Of a stretch of 64,000 nt of DNA, positions 35,401-47,014 are shown piece after piece. The position numbers and the translations under genes were made by a program. The notes under the pieces are model-generated. The model saw nothing but the letters and a program-made list of their open reading frames with translations, ran no database searches and was not told where the DNA came from. This DNA is from Carya illinoinensis. Taxonomy: Eukaryota > Streptophyta > Magnoliopsida > Fagales > Juglandaceae. Each line of letters begins with the position of its first letter. Positions within the stretch are counted from its first letter, which is position 1. Location: assembly GCF_018687715.1 (NCBI RefSeq), contig NC_056752.1, positions 15,192,501-15,256,500 on the forward strand. The letters are read 5' to 3'.

Positions 35401-37805
35401 TGTGACGCCCTCAAATCCCACGTACGGATACGTGGAAATCGAGATGTCGGGATGATGACATCACGGGTCACCACCCTATCGCCAAGTGCCAAGTGTGTGT
35501 ACAAGCAACAAGTGTGCAAAAAAAAACATGCAGCGGATAACAAAAGTCTCATAACTAAGTACCAAAATTTTTTCTTTATTTAATACAAACCCGTTCAAAA
35601 CATACATAATAAAATATTACAAGCCACAAATATTGTTTCAAATCAAACTACAAAGCACAAACTCCAAATCAATACTCTGGCGGAGCCGCCTCCTTGGGCT
35701 CAGCCTCTTCCTCCTCCTCGACCTCTACATTAAAATTTACGGTACCAAAATGGTGCTGCAGGTAAGTAAAGATCCAAATGCTACAAGATAAAAACATATT
35801 AAACTCAACAATATGCATGAAAGAATGCAAATACACATAACCCATAAAACCACATTTTTCCACACACGTCAAAATCCCATTTTGACTCAAAAGATATCCT
35901 TTAAAACCAGTCATTGCCATTATCCCAGATAATGGCTCAAATCACGAAACCACCATTTTTCCAGAAAATGGATCACAAAGCCTCATACATAACCTCGTCA
36001 TTTTCCTAGAAAATGGCCCGTATCTAAAAACCAAAACCTGTTCCAATCATTACATGCACCATGATCTCCCCTAGGGATCATCCGCACACTCTGACTCCTG
36101 TTTCACACTGCAAGTAACGACTACGCGTGTGATACCAAAACGAGCGATGCACAGTTCTCGCACCCAGCGCGTACCTGGATCAAGCCATCCTCTAGTCCCC
36201 GCCACTCCAGAGACCACGGAGTCGACATGACAGCATTACCGTATCGTGCGATCCGGTCGTAGCCCAGCTACAACCCAGGGGATGTCACTCAGTATTATCC
36301 ACTCCCGAATAACCAGAGGAGCTCCATTGAGATAATACCTCATCTCAACTTGGGGTCGTGATACACACGCACCCGAAAATCTATTTACACAAATAAAACT
36401 GAATTTTCTCAATTTAAATAAAATGCACATGAATGCATCATGCAATGCACACCTCAAGATACAAAACATCCAACCAATCACAAAACCAACAAAACCAAGC
36501 AACTCCATCCTCAATCCATCCGACCCCCCAACTCCTCGGACTCAGTCCGGAATCAACCAACCAGTCAAATAATTAATTGTAAGAGCAAAAATATATTTAA
36601 ATCTAAAATAGAGTTTGAAAAATACATATAGCACTATAAGGTATTTTTTGAAAGATCACGACGTTGCAAACGGTGGAGAAAAAGCAACGTAATAGTGTAT
36701 TTTACACTGTGGCCGTGGGTTGTAAAATACCCATTTTTGAACAGGGACAAACCAAGACTTGAAATTGATAGGGAATAGCCTAGAGGAGTTTATGAAGCTA
36801 TTAGAAGTGAGAGTTGACCGTAGGTGGCGGCACAAGGTGGAGATCAGCCAACTTTGAGGAAAAGAGGCCGAGGGAGAGTGAGGGAAAGTGAGAGCTATAC
36901 ACAACTCCATTGGCTATGAAATTTCTTGGGGAAGGTCATGGTGATGAGAGAAACAAGATGGTGGTGGTGAAACACCATGGGTGGCCGTGTACGGTGACGT
37001 ATAGTGGTGCAACCGAAACTCTAGCTATGGAGACCCATCAGAGAAAAAGAGAGAGTTAGGGGAAAAGAAAGACATGGGGAGGAAGCCCTTGATGTGATGA
37101 ATCCATTGGTGGTACTTGGTGGATGATTTGGCATTGTATGGTGGCTCAAAGAGGAGAAAAAGGCTAGAAGACTCATTTGTTTGGAGGAGAAAAGAGAGAG
37201 ATTGGGTGGCCGGTGTAGCACACCACCGGTACAGTAGAGTTTGCGGATGTGGGAGGGACATGCTGGAGGTGGAGGTGGGTCACGGCGGCTAGAGGTGACG
37301 CCGGTTGGGCAGGCTAAGGGAAATGGATGAAGGGAGAGGGGGGCTTGGGTCGCACGGGCTAGGGGGAAAGAGGGGGAGGAAAAAGAAGAAAAAAAGAAAG
37401 AAGAAGAAGAAAAAGAGGAAAAAGGAGAAAAGAAAAGGAGAAAAAAGAAAAAGGAAAGAAAGAAAGTGAGATCCAGTTCTCACATCTTAAGTCAAGAAAC
37501 TGATCCAACGAAAATAACTTTAAAAGCTATAAAACGATTAAAATAATTTAAACACCACATCAAGCTAAAAGATAATAAATAACTAATAAAAACAACAACA
37601 TAATTTAAATCCAAAAACAAACTAAAATAAATTATACAGCAATTTAAAATCAAAACGATAATTAATATTAAGATAGCTCCACAAAACAAATATTACAACT
37701 AAATAAATCCAATTAAAAGTCAATAATTTAAAATAAAATAACTAATATTTTAATTAAATTAAAATACTCTTTCAGTGAAAATACACGTAAAAAGGGGATG
37801 TCACA
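35401..37805 (-). repeat. Solo LTR D of the A/B gypsy family, with perfect target duplication
   Basis: 2405 bp. The plus strand starts TGTGACGCCC and ends GGGGATGTCACA, flanked by TAATA at 35396-35400 and 37806-37810. It shows the family landmarks (AG-rich tract 37375-37470, acidic small frame near 35669). A segment at about 36790-37290 differs from the other LTRs. Confidence 0.95.
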
Positions 37806-37909
37806 TAATATCTAATTTTGAAACTTTATAAGACATTGTTAGTTGTTAAATGATGGTATAATATGATACAATTTTTATATTTTTTTAATTTTATGAAATT
37901 AATATTTCT

Positions 37910-38410
37910 GATCTATATGTTCGAATGTAAATTAGAAATGTTCGAACATTAGTTCACATTTGAACCAATGTTTGAACTTAACTACACAAAATTATAATCT
38001 AACATTCGAACATACAATCCAACGTTTGAATGTACTCACCCTAAAAGGAACAAAACGTTTAAATGTCTAAACGATTAATGTTCGAATAAACCTTCACACG
38101 TGCCAGTTGCGTTCAAACACTTATCGGTTAACATTGAACCTAATGTCTGAACGTATTACTTGTTATGTTTGAACATTCGTTCATTAACGTTCGATCAAAC
38201 ATTCAAGCATATAATGCAGTTAACATTCAGGCATAAAAACTTTGAAACATAAATATGATACGTTTGAACCATAACCAACGAATGCCAACTTCTATTGTTC
38301 GAATGTCAATCGATCTAGTTTACGTTTGAACATTATGTTTGACATTCGAATGTTACTTTCTATAACAGATTTCAACCATCATAGAAAAATACCACATTCG
38401 AATGCTACAC
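37910..38410. repeat. Subterminal motif array 4 (right side of CACTA)
   Basis: GTTCGAATGTA (37918), GTTCGAACAT (37938), CATTCGAACAT (38003), GTTCGAATGTC (38298), CGTTTGAACAT (38322) and CATTCGAATGTT (38343) among others. It mirrors array 1 near the left end. Confidence 0.65.
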
Positions 38411-38583
38411 CAAATGGAACACCTCCAACCGTCACTAAACGGTTGCATAGTAAACTGTTACCATTTGTTTTATGTTACACATATTAGGTGACTGTCATGG
38501 TGATAGTTTCCAACCATCACCAAATGTATTTAGTGATGTTTTAGTCATTTTTTGTGACAGTTTCCTCTTTCACAAAATACAAA

Positions 38584-38596
38584 TTATGTTGTAGTA
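38584..38596 (-). repeat. Right terminal inverted repeat of the CACTA element
   Basis: The minus strand reads TACTACAACATAA, two changes from the left end over 13 bases. It is followed inward by ACTGTCACAAAAAATGAC. Confidence 0.65.
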
Positions 38597-39410
38597 TTTG
38601 TATTTTCCTAATTTAGTTTCCCTCGGAAGGACCCTTCTAGGGAAAGAGATTGGAGTCTATTGGACATCATAATTGAATTTATGCCACAATACCACTTGTG
38701 ATTGTGGAAAACACTCACTATGCATTGTCTGGGCAATTTCTACATGGGGTAGTGCTCCTAATTCCATTCTAGTAAGGTACAAAAGCTTTACAGATTGGAA
38801 TTGGACATAAGAACAGATATCCAATTTCCTTCGGAAAAGAGAGACAGCACCAATGCAATCCTTTTGTTAAAGGAAAACAAAAGAATATGGAAGGATTAAT
38901 TACTATAATGATATTTGGAGTTTTTAGAATAGTTTCCTACATGCTAGCCACTCGAGCGTGGTTTGCTAGTTTAGTGCCTACAAGGTATAAGAGTGGAATT
39001 CGGTGATCCCCACTGGGATACTTTTGATGCTAAGTTTAGTCTCAAAGAAATAAATGAGTGAAAAATGCTGAATATTTTATGAGTTTGACCCCCTTACCTC
39101 CTACTTTCATCTATTAATAATGGGGCTGAGATGCCTCTCTTGCTTGTTGCATCCTCCCGTATCAGGCTTCACCTATGTCAATGTAATACATGGCATACTC
39201 TCATATCCTTTTATTTTTTAATGCCTGGTGTCCTCCCATTCCCTGCGCTAGCGTCATTTTAATGTAGCATTTTCAATTACAATTCTACTACGTACAATCA
39301 GTTCATGCAAACGATGCAGAGGCCCTGAGTTGTGACCGTACGGCACATGGCAAGGTTGTTTCCTCCCCCAATGACAGTTGGTACTCATTTATTGTGCTGT
39401 TTCTTCTTCT
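38597..39410. other. Unassigned single-copy-looking sequence
   Basis: I see no transposon signature and no coding frame. It could be upstream flank of the possible exon at 39564-39650. Confidence 0.35.
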
Positions 39411-39563
39411 ACTCTCTCTCTCTCTCCAAGAATTTTAGTCTCCTTTTTGCATTATTTTCATATGTTCTCACTTCCTCTACTTTGCATTTTACTACCCATC
39501 ACATTCAAAAATCAAAGAAAACTCAAAACTCCAATCCGCTATCATCCACCTCCCTTCCCCTCT

Positions 39564-39650
39564 ATGAACTTCGACTGCATAACCCCCAGCTCCGCAGCTT
39601 CGGCATCTCAAATCGGTTGCATTTCGTGTTCATCCATGTATTCAAACCAG
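39564..39650 (+). CDS. Possible first coding exon of an unrecognised gene
   Basis: A CT-rich leader ((CT)n at 39410-39427, then a C/A/T-rich UTR-like stretch) precedes an ATG at 39564. The frame codes 29 residues, Ser/Ala-rich (PSSAASAS, SCSSMYSNQ), and ends exactly at CAG|GTATTTG, a usable donor in phase 0. I could not identify a matching second exon downstream; 39840-40130 and 40146-40511 contain only weak frames. It may be a gene-capture fragment or chance. Confidence 0.25.
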
Positions 39651-41599
39651 GTATTTGAGCTCTATAAAGTTCTGGCCGTTGGCTCTGTCTCTACTTTGAG
39701 AGTGATACACGGTTTCTATTTTTGATTTTATAAATAAATAGATAAAAAGACAAAAGACCACTCATGTGCAAAACCTAAATGAGAAAGAAAAAAATCCAAA
39801 CAAAAACATTGAAACAGAGCTCGTGTTCCTATAGATCTTTGTCTTCTTGCTCGTCTAGGTTTTCAGTTGCCAACTTGATTTGCAATTTCTGCTTCCATTC
39901 TTAAATCTTCCCTTAGTGGCTTAGCTAATTTTGACAAATTTTGAGAAGGAGCTTTTCTCACAAACTGTACCCTTTTCAGGAGCCAGTGACATGGACTTTC
40001 CTTCTTCCTCAACAGATAATATCTAGGACATATGTCAATTGGAGGTTGTATTTGGTTAGTTGTTTTTTGGGATCTGGCTTCCAGCTAACTTGGTCACCGG
40101 TTTCGAGTTTTCAAGTTTTTTGTAGCAAGTAGAGGGGGCACAAAAATGGAAAACCCAGAAAACCCATTACCAAAAATCCATATACCCAGAAAACTTATTA
40201 CCAAAAACCAAACAAACATTGAAATGAAGGAAAAAAAATTAGATAATCGGAACCTTATTTTTGGTAACTCAGAAATAAATCAGTGGGGAAAAAGAGACAT
40301 AGAGGATTTGGAAGAGTCAGAGCAACCTAAGGTACTTTTGGCCTCCTTTGGTTATGTAGTAGAGACCTTCTTCTTGAAATCTTCCATGATCGTCTTAAGA
40401 GAGGTAAGAAATCCATTGGTTCTGTATTTTCTCTTTTCGTTTCATCTTCAAAGAGCTAAGAACTCTAGGGCAATGAAAGACAGGGACGGAAATGGAAGGA
40501 GGGATCACTAAGCAGGGCGTTTTGATTTTTTGCCACATCATCCGGCGTTTGCACTACACTTACCCAAAGTGACTGCCTGTAGCTTTTTTTAAAATCGAAG
40601 TACTGTTATAAATATAAAAAAAATTATATAAAATAAATTTATAAATTAATGTATTTTTATAAGATTCGTTAGATTTATTTTATAATAAAAATAAATTTAT
40701 AATTTAACGTACCACATTAAATCACATTAATTTATGAGTTTATTTTTATATATTTCATTCGACTATAATATTTTCCATTATGAAATGCATGCTCCAGCTG
40801 GTTTTTTTCTCCTAAATGTGGGTATGATCCCTTGGTGATATATATCAGCATTAATGCTCTGCTCCACTTTGTTGATTCCTAAGACAGTGTTGAGCTGTCC
40901 ACCTCCTCGATATCTTTTCAAGTTAGTCGGTAACTCGCCTTTTGGTTTTGACCACCATTAGGCTTCTTATTAGCCTGACACCTCGTGGCTTGACTCCTCT
41001 TCTTCTACCTCACCACTTGTGCTCGCAACATGCATCTCGCCTCCTTCAAGCTAACATGCCCTTTAGGGGTAATTTAGTAACTATGCCCAACAGTCACCCC
41101 AAAAATTTGCACTATATTCTTGTGTGTGAGAATTCTTGTGAATTTCGAAACTGTCCTTCACTTATGATAGAGACCCGTGTCCAAAGTTTTAAAATTCGTT
41201 CCATTTTGATCGGAATTTTCCATGTTGGAACATTAATCTGCACAAAATAGGGTATTGTTTCATACTAACTCAAATTCTGGCTATTCCGACTGGTTTTAGT
41301 CCATTCCGACTAGATATTAAGGAAGCTTAACGTAACTTTGGCAACTTTGCTATTTTAATGGTTTTGAATAAATGGTTTTAACGACTTACTTGCCTTGTTG
41401 GGAATAAATCAATTAGCTACAATTACGTTTGAGTTTAGCTTAATTTTCATGAATGTCAAAATACATTCCTTGTAAACCTAAGTGTTTATAGGTTTGGAAG
41501 GATGTTCTGAATGGAGGTATCGGAAAAATATTCAAACAAATTGTTTGTAGAGGTAGGGTCCTCATTAAACAACCCATGTCTTTTACCGAAAATTATTCA
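39651..41599. other. Unassigned region; gene remnant and AT-rich repeat
   Basis: 39840-40510 has gene-like base composition with a repeated (A/C)CCAGAAAAC motif (40163, 40191) but no supported product. 40595-40760 is AT-rich with repeated AAATAAATTTATAA segments, probably a MITE. 40800-41599 may hold the degenerate 5' LTR or leader of the following gypsy fragment; I found no clear LTR border or primer site. Confidence 0.35.
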
Positions 41600-43190
41600 C
41601 AATAGGTAGAACAAGCCAGAGTGATCCAAAGTCTTTTCCTGTTGATCCACCGGTCACTCGTTCAGTCACTCGTGCTTGTAACACTTTGGCATTAGAGTAG
41701 GTCAAGGCAGATTCCAAAATTGAGCATTTTGAACAATAGATGGCTAACTTTGGGAGCATTATGGAACAACTTATGAAAAAAATTAAGGAAACCAATGCGA
41801 AGGTGGATTCCCTGGCTAATAAGAGTTCAGGAGATATAGAAGGCTCAAGATCAAGAAATAGAGATGGACAGAATCATGGAGGAGGGACAAACTCAGCAGT
41901 TCCAAAATTAGCCAAGTTGGAATTTCCTCGACACAATGGTTTGGATGATCCGACCAGTTGTATTTATTGGGTGGAGCAATTTTTCAATTATCAACAAACA
42001 GATGAGATTGAGAAATTACCATTGGCAGCATACCACCTGGAGGGAGAGGTGCATATGTGGTATAAATTATTCAAAGATACCAAAGAAATTAATTCATGGG
42101 AGGCATTATAAAGGGGACTTCGAATCCGATATGGACGAACCATGTTCAAAGATCATTTTGGCACGTTGAACAAGTTACACCAAATTGAAACTGTTCGTGA
42201 ATAATAGATGCAATTTGAGCAGTTGATGAGGCTTGTTGGAGGATTGGTAAGCCCATACGAATTGATGTGCAAGTGGCACGACCAACATCCATCACGAATG
42301 CCATTGGACTGTCTCAATTGTTTAAGGCAAGGCATGCAAAGAGGCCAATAGCTATCGAGGTCAAGCGGCTAGTGAATGTGGAGCCAATGCCACCAATGCC
42401 ACCCCCGCTAACTTCAGCAAATTTTTCAAGAAATAAAACATTAAAGGAATCTGTTTTAATTGTGATGAAAATCTTATACCTGGTCATTGGTGTAAAAAAT
42501 TATTTTTTATTAAAGGAATAATTTTGAATGAAGATGAAATGGAGGATGATGGATGTGAAGTACAATTGATTGATAAAAAGTAGGAACCGGTGATCTCCCT
42601 CCACACCATCGTGGGAACCACTTCCCCACAAACAATGAGAATTAGAGGCGTCATCAAGGGGCATGGCATCACAGTACTCTTGACTCTGGGAGTTTCCATA
42701 ATTTATTTAACACATCGTTCGTTGAGGCAATGAGCTTACCGCTTCGACATATACGTGGAATGAAGGTAATGGTAGCCAATGGGAAGAAGTTAGATTGTAA
42801 GGGTAGATGTGATGGGGTCCAAATATTTTTTTCCTCGTATCCTGTTCACAACTGATTTTTCCCTGTTAGCCATTGAAGGATGTGATGCAGTTTTAGGCAC
42901 TCAATGGTTGCGCACTTTGGGACCAATATGTTAGGATTTTACCAAATTACATGGGAAATTGAATGGAGTTGAAGGGGATAAAGGGCCCGATGCATAAGGT
43001 GGTGGAAGGGGTAGTTGCGGCAAGGGAGTTGAGGCCAAAAAAACTAGGCTACTATGCCAGTTGCTTCTGTTCGAACCATTGGGAAGTGACGCACCAGCCT
43101 CAAGTTTCTCAATTAATTTGGATGCTAATTTTTCAGGGCCTACAATAACTTCGACTAGTTTGACCAGATTGCTGCGGGAGTTTAAATTAA
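41600..43190 (+). pseudogene. Ty3/gypsy gag-protease fragment (different family from A/B)
   Basis: The plus-strand frame has TRACNTLALE, a coiled-coil start (MANFGSIMEQLMKKIKETNAK at 41740), then the capsid: KLEFPRHNGLDDPTSCIYWV, EQFFNYQQ, YHLEGEVHMWYKL and LRIRYG (to about 42150). Further on are a protease-like LDSGSFHNLFNT (about 42685), RGMKVMVANGKKL, and a linker ending in TRLLREF near 43185. The order matches Reina/Galadriel-type chromovirus gag-pro by impression. It has many stops, no zinc knuckle intact, and no RT. It stops where LINE 2 begins. Confidence 0.75.
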
Positions 43191-46100
43191 GATTCTGGGG
43201 TCGAGGGGGCTTTCTGCAAATTTTATTGCAACTAGAGCTCCAAAGAATTTGGCCAAGAAAGGGTCTATGAAGAGAGACTTTATTTTCCTTAGAGTTGCTA
43301 TGACCATGCCTTGGCAATCTCTTATGACAATCCCAACCCCAACAGTTCCCTATGCTTGGTTGATATCCCCATCCCAATTTACTTTAAACCAGTCCTAAGG
43401 TGGTGGCCTCCATTCAGTCATGGAAGTACATGTTGTTGCTTTCATGTGGACCTGCTAGGTAACCATGCCTTGTTCCCCTTGCTCCCATTGTAGTCTATCA
43501 TTCACTTATCTGAGGATTACATTTGGAGGCCAGAATTCATTGTTAAAAATGAAAGCATTCCTTCTCAACCATAGAAACATTCTCTCATTCGGGGTGACTT
43601 GTAGCTCCAAATTCTGTTCCAAATTGTGTTGACATTGCTACTCGATAATGCTTAACCCTCGGCAACCATCTCCTTTGCTTTTTTCAAGTGGTATGCACTT
43701 CGAACAGAGAATGTACCTCCTTTTGTTCCATGCCAAATTAGCTTGTCCTCTGTTCTGAGTGTGCTTATAGGTGTTTTCAAAATTAGAGCAGCTTACTTTT
43801 TGTCAAATATTTCCTTAACTAGATCAGAGTTCTAGCACTTATTGTGGGGTAAATGAGGTCAGAGACAGTTGCATTTGCTGCTAGGATTTTCTGAGTACTC
43901 GGGGGCTTGATGGGTGCAAGATTGAGAATCCATTGGTCTATCCATGCATGGGTCTTCTCTCCTGTGCCAATTCTCCAGTAGGACTCCTTTTCCACCACAT
44001 GTCTAGCAGCTAGTAGACTCCTCCACACATAGGATGGTTTGGAACCAACCTTAGCCAGTAAGAAAGTCGACTTGGAAAAATATGTGGCTTTTATTACCTG
44101 TGCTGCCAGGGATTTAGGATCCTGAAGGATTCTCCAACATTGCTTAGAGAGTACAGCTTTGTTAAAGATCTCTAGGTCCCTAAATCCTAGTCCTCCATCA
44201 CCCTTGGATTGCCCCTATTTTTCCATGATAGCCAGTGGATTTTGTTTACTTTCTCTTGTTGACCTCACCAGTAATTAGCTATTGCACAGTTGATTGCTTG
44301 AATGAGGCTTAGAGGCAGTTTGAACACACTCATTGTGTAGGTTGGCAATGCTTGTACTATTGCTTTTAGATATATCTCTTTCCCTGCCAATGTAAGGGGC
44401 TTGGTAAACTTGCTGCTCAGCTTCTGTTTGATATTGTCTAGGATTGCCTTAAAAGTTTTGACCTTATGTCGACCAACCACTGAGGGTAAATCCAAGTATC
44501 TCTCATATGGCATGGTTGTTCTCACCCTTGCAATTGAGGTGATATAGTCATGGGTAGCTCTTGCCATATTTTTGCTGAAGATTATTGATGTTTTCTCAAT
44601 GTTTAACTTTTGCCCCAGAGCCATCTCATAGCATTTCTACCATCTAATCAACCTTGCCCATTCTTCAACATTTGCCTTACAAAAAACAAGGCTATCATCT
44701 ACAAAAAAGAGATGGGAAACTCTCAATTGACCTTGGGCTACTGGGACACCATGAAGCTGCCTGTTTTCCTCGACTTTGCTTATCAATTTGTTCAAGGCTT
44801 CTACACATATGATGAAAAGGAGGGTGATCCATCACCCTACTTTATGCCTCGAGATGGGGAGAATTGAGGTTGAGCTATTCCATTCATAAGGAGAGAGTAT
44901 TTGACTATTTCTATGCATTTCATCACCATTTCCACCAATTTTCTACAAAAACCCATATGGTAGAGGATTGCTCTAAGGAAACTCCATTCTATTCGATCAT
45001 AAACCTTGCTCATATCGAGTTTGAGTGCCATGTAGCCTTCTGTACCTGTCATTTTACACTTCATAGTATGTAGTGCCTCAAAAGCCACCACTATGTTATC
45101 AAATATAAGTCTAGAAGGTATGAAAGCTGACTGTGATGGTGATATAATACAAGGCAGGACTTTCTTTAATCTGTTAGCAATCATTTTGGATATAATCGTA
45201 TAGATTACATTACATAAAGAAATGGATCTAAAGTTTATTACCCTCATTGACTCCTTCTTCTTTGGTACTAGGGAGATGAGAGTGTTGTTGATATCCTCCA
45301 TGTTGCCTTCTGAGTTGAGCACATTGAACACAGGTCCTGTGAATTGGTCCCCTAGAAGGCTCCAATGTTTTTGGTAAAAGATGGCTGCGAAGCCATCAGG
45401 TCCTGGTGAGCTCAGTCCATCCATGTGGAATATAACCTCTTGTACTTCCTGTCTGTAGTGTGTAGTGGGTAGCATCACATTTTGTTGGTTAGTTACTTTA
45501 GCTCCCAAGGATGACACATTCAGTTTCCAAATTAGGATGTGAGGAAGTGAAAAGCTCAGTGTAGTAATCTTGAAAGAGTCCATTGGTCCCTTCTTTTGAG
45601 TGTCTTATTTGGTCCTGGTTATCAAGCAGTCTTCTAATGAGGTTGGTTTTCCTTCTCTGTGTGGCAACTTGATGGAAAAACTTGGTGTTTCTGTCTCCCT
45701 CCTTCAACCATTTTTCTTGGCCCTTTGCTTCCACTTAATGTTTTCCACTTCAAGGGATGTGTCTATCTCTCTCTGTAATTGTCTTATCTGCTCAATTAGT
45801 TCCCCTGAGTTTCTATTTTGGATTTGTGCCAAGACATCCATTTTTCAATTGATCCCTTTTCTTGCATTGCCAAACTTTATGCTGCTCCACTAGGTTAATT
45901 GTTTTTGGCAGAGCTGTAGTCCAAATGTTATGTATGCCATCTTGCCTCTGGTTAGTCTAGGGGTTCTCCATAAAGCCTCCACTTGTTTGTAACACTCTTC
46001 ATTTAGTAACCACTTTGCTTCAAACCTGAATGGCTTGGTGCTTGAGCGGCCAGGGCTTGGAAGTTGGTCAAATGTGATCCATAGTGGGCTATGATCTAAA

Positions 46101-46757
46101 TTACGGGTTGGGAGGATGTGAACTCATGCATCATTGTTTTTATCTGGCCATCTTCTATTACAGAAGGCCCTATCCAATCTTTCTTTTGTGAATACTGACC
46201 CTTGCCTCCCAAGTGAACTTGTTACCAATGTATCCCATATCAAAAAGACCACACTTATCAATTGCATTTTGGAACCCTTCCATCTATTTCTGGGGTCTTG
46301 CAAGTCCTCCTTTCTTCTCATCAAAATGGAGTATTTCATTAAAATCTCTAACACATAGCCAACCTAAGTTTACATCAAGAGTTAATGCTTTCAAAAGAGA
46401 CCAACTTCTCTTTCTGGCTTCTATGACAAGGTTACCATAAAAGCCAGTTGGTATCCACTTGTCATTACCATGTACATCTAAGGCTTGTAATGATATGTGT
46501 GAGTTGGTGTAGGAGAGCACCTCTGCCTTTGCTTCTTGCTTCCATAGGAAAGCTAGGCCACCTTTCGAGCCTATTGAGTCTACAAAAAAACTGTTTTCAT
46601 ATTGCAGGAGTCTTTTCATTGATTCAACTCTAGATCTTCTACTTTTTGTTTCCATTAAAAAAACAAATGTGGGAGACTTGGATTGCACTCAGAAGTGCAA
46701 GTTATTCACTATCCGAGCGTTCCCAAGCTCTCGGCAGTTCCAGCTTGAACAACTCAT
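43190..46757 (-). pseudogene. LINE 2 ORF2: endonuclease, RT, zf-RVT, partial RNase H
   Basis: ATG 46757 starts MSCSSWNCRELG. The endonuclease runs to about 46120 (VFLMETKSRRSR, GGLAFLWK, VRDFNEIL). RT motifs are SSPGPDGF (about 45410), KLDMSKVYDRIEW (about 45020) and the catalytic FFVDDSLVF (about 44700). MWRSLLAARHVVEK, then WRIGTGEKTHAWIDQW (about 44025-43930), marks the post-RT domain. zf-RVT lies at about 43780-43550, and RNase H begins with FKVNWDG and IVIRDCQGM near 43400-43300 before truncation. Frameshifts occur near 45540, 44870 and 43480. Confidence 0.87.
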
Positions 46758-47014
46758 AGCTTTTTGTGGGGCTGGACACCAGCCACCACCATTTCATCAT
46801 CATCATTTTGTTTTGATTCCACTTTCTCCTGTTTAATCTTTTTAGCATGCAATCTGAAAGTATCTGAAGCATTCTAGCTTAGTCTCTTTTTGGAGCATCG
46901 TTGATTATTCTCTTTGTTGCTGTTTGCATCAGCAAAGAGGGTGTCAAAAATTCGTCACGAGCCTTCCTCTTCCATGTAGCTTGCTTCTTGATTTCCTACA
47001 ATGCTTGCACCTTA

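Larger units (their letters stand above)
23767..38596. mobile_element. CACTA (En/Spm-type) transposon carrying nested insertions
   Basis: The left end begins CACTACAACAAAAA at 23767. The right end, read on the minus strand from 38596, begins TACTACAACATAA. Both ends then share ACTGTCACAAAAA and CACTAAAT segments within about 110 bp. Flanking triplets are TTA and TTT, so the 3-bp duplication is imperfect. Both subterminal regions hold arrays of a short TTCGAAC-type palindrome. Inside are a minus-strand transposon protein, a plus-strand CACTA transposase C-terminus, a viral remnant, a MITE and two solo LTRs. Without the latter the element would be about 9-10 kb. Two merged CACTA copies remain possible because four motif arrays are present. 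Confidence 0.65.

Noticed and set aside
39332..39725. Two overlapping plus-strand frames of about 110 codons
   Set aside because: They start far upstream in the CT-rich leader and use different frames; only the 39564 ATG with a donor looks biologically shaped.
42931..43377. 148-codon minus-strand frame
   Set aside because: It mixes antisense gypsy sequence with out-of-frame LINE RNase H; the real signals are in other frames.
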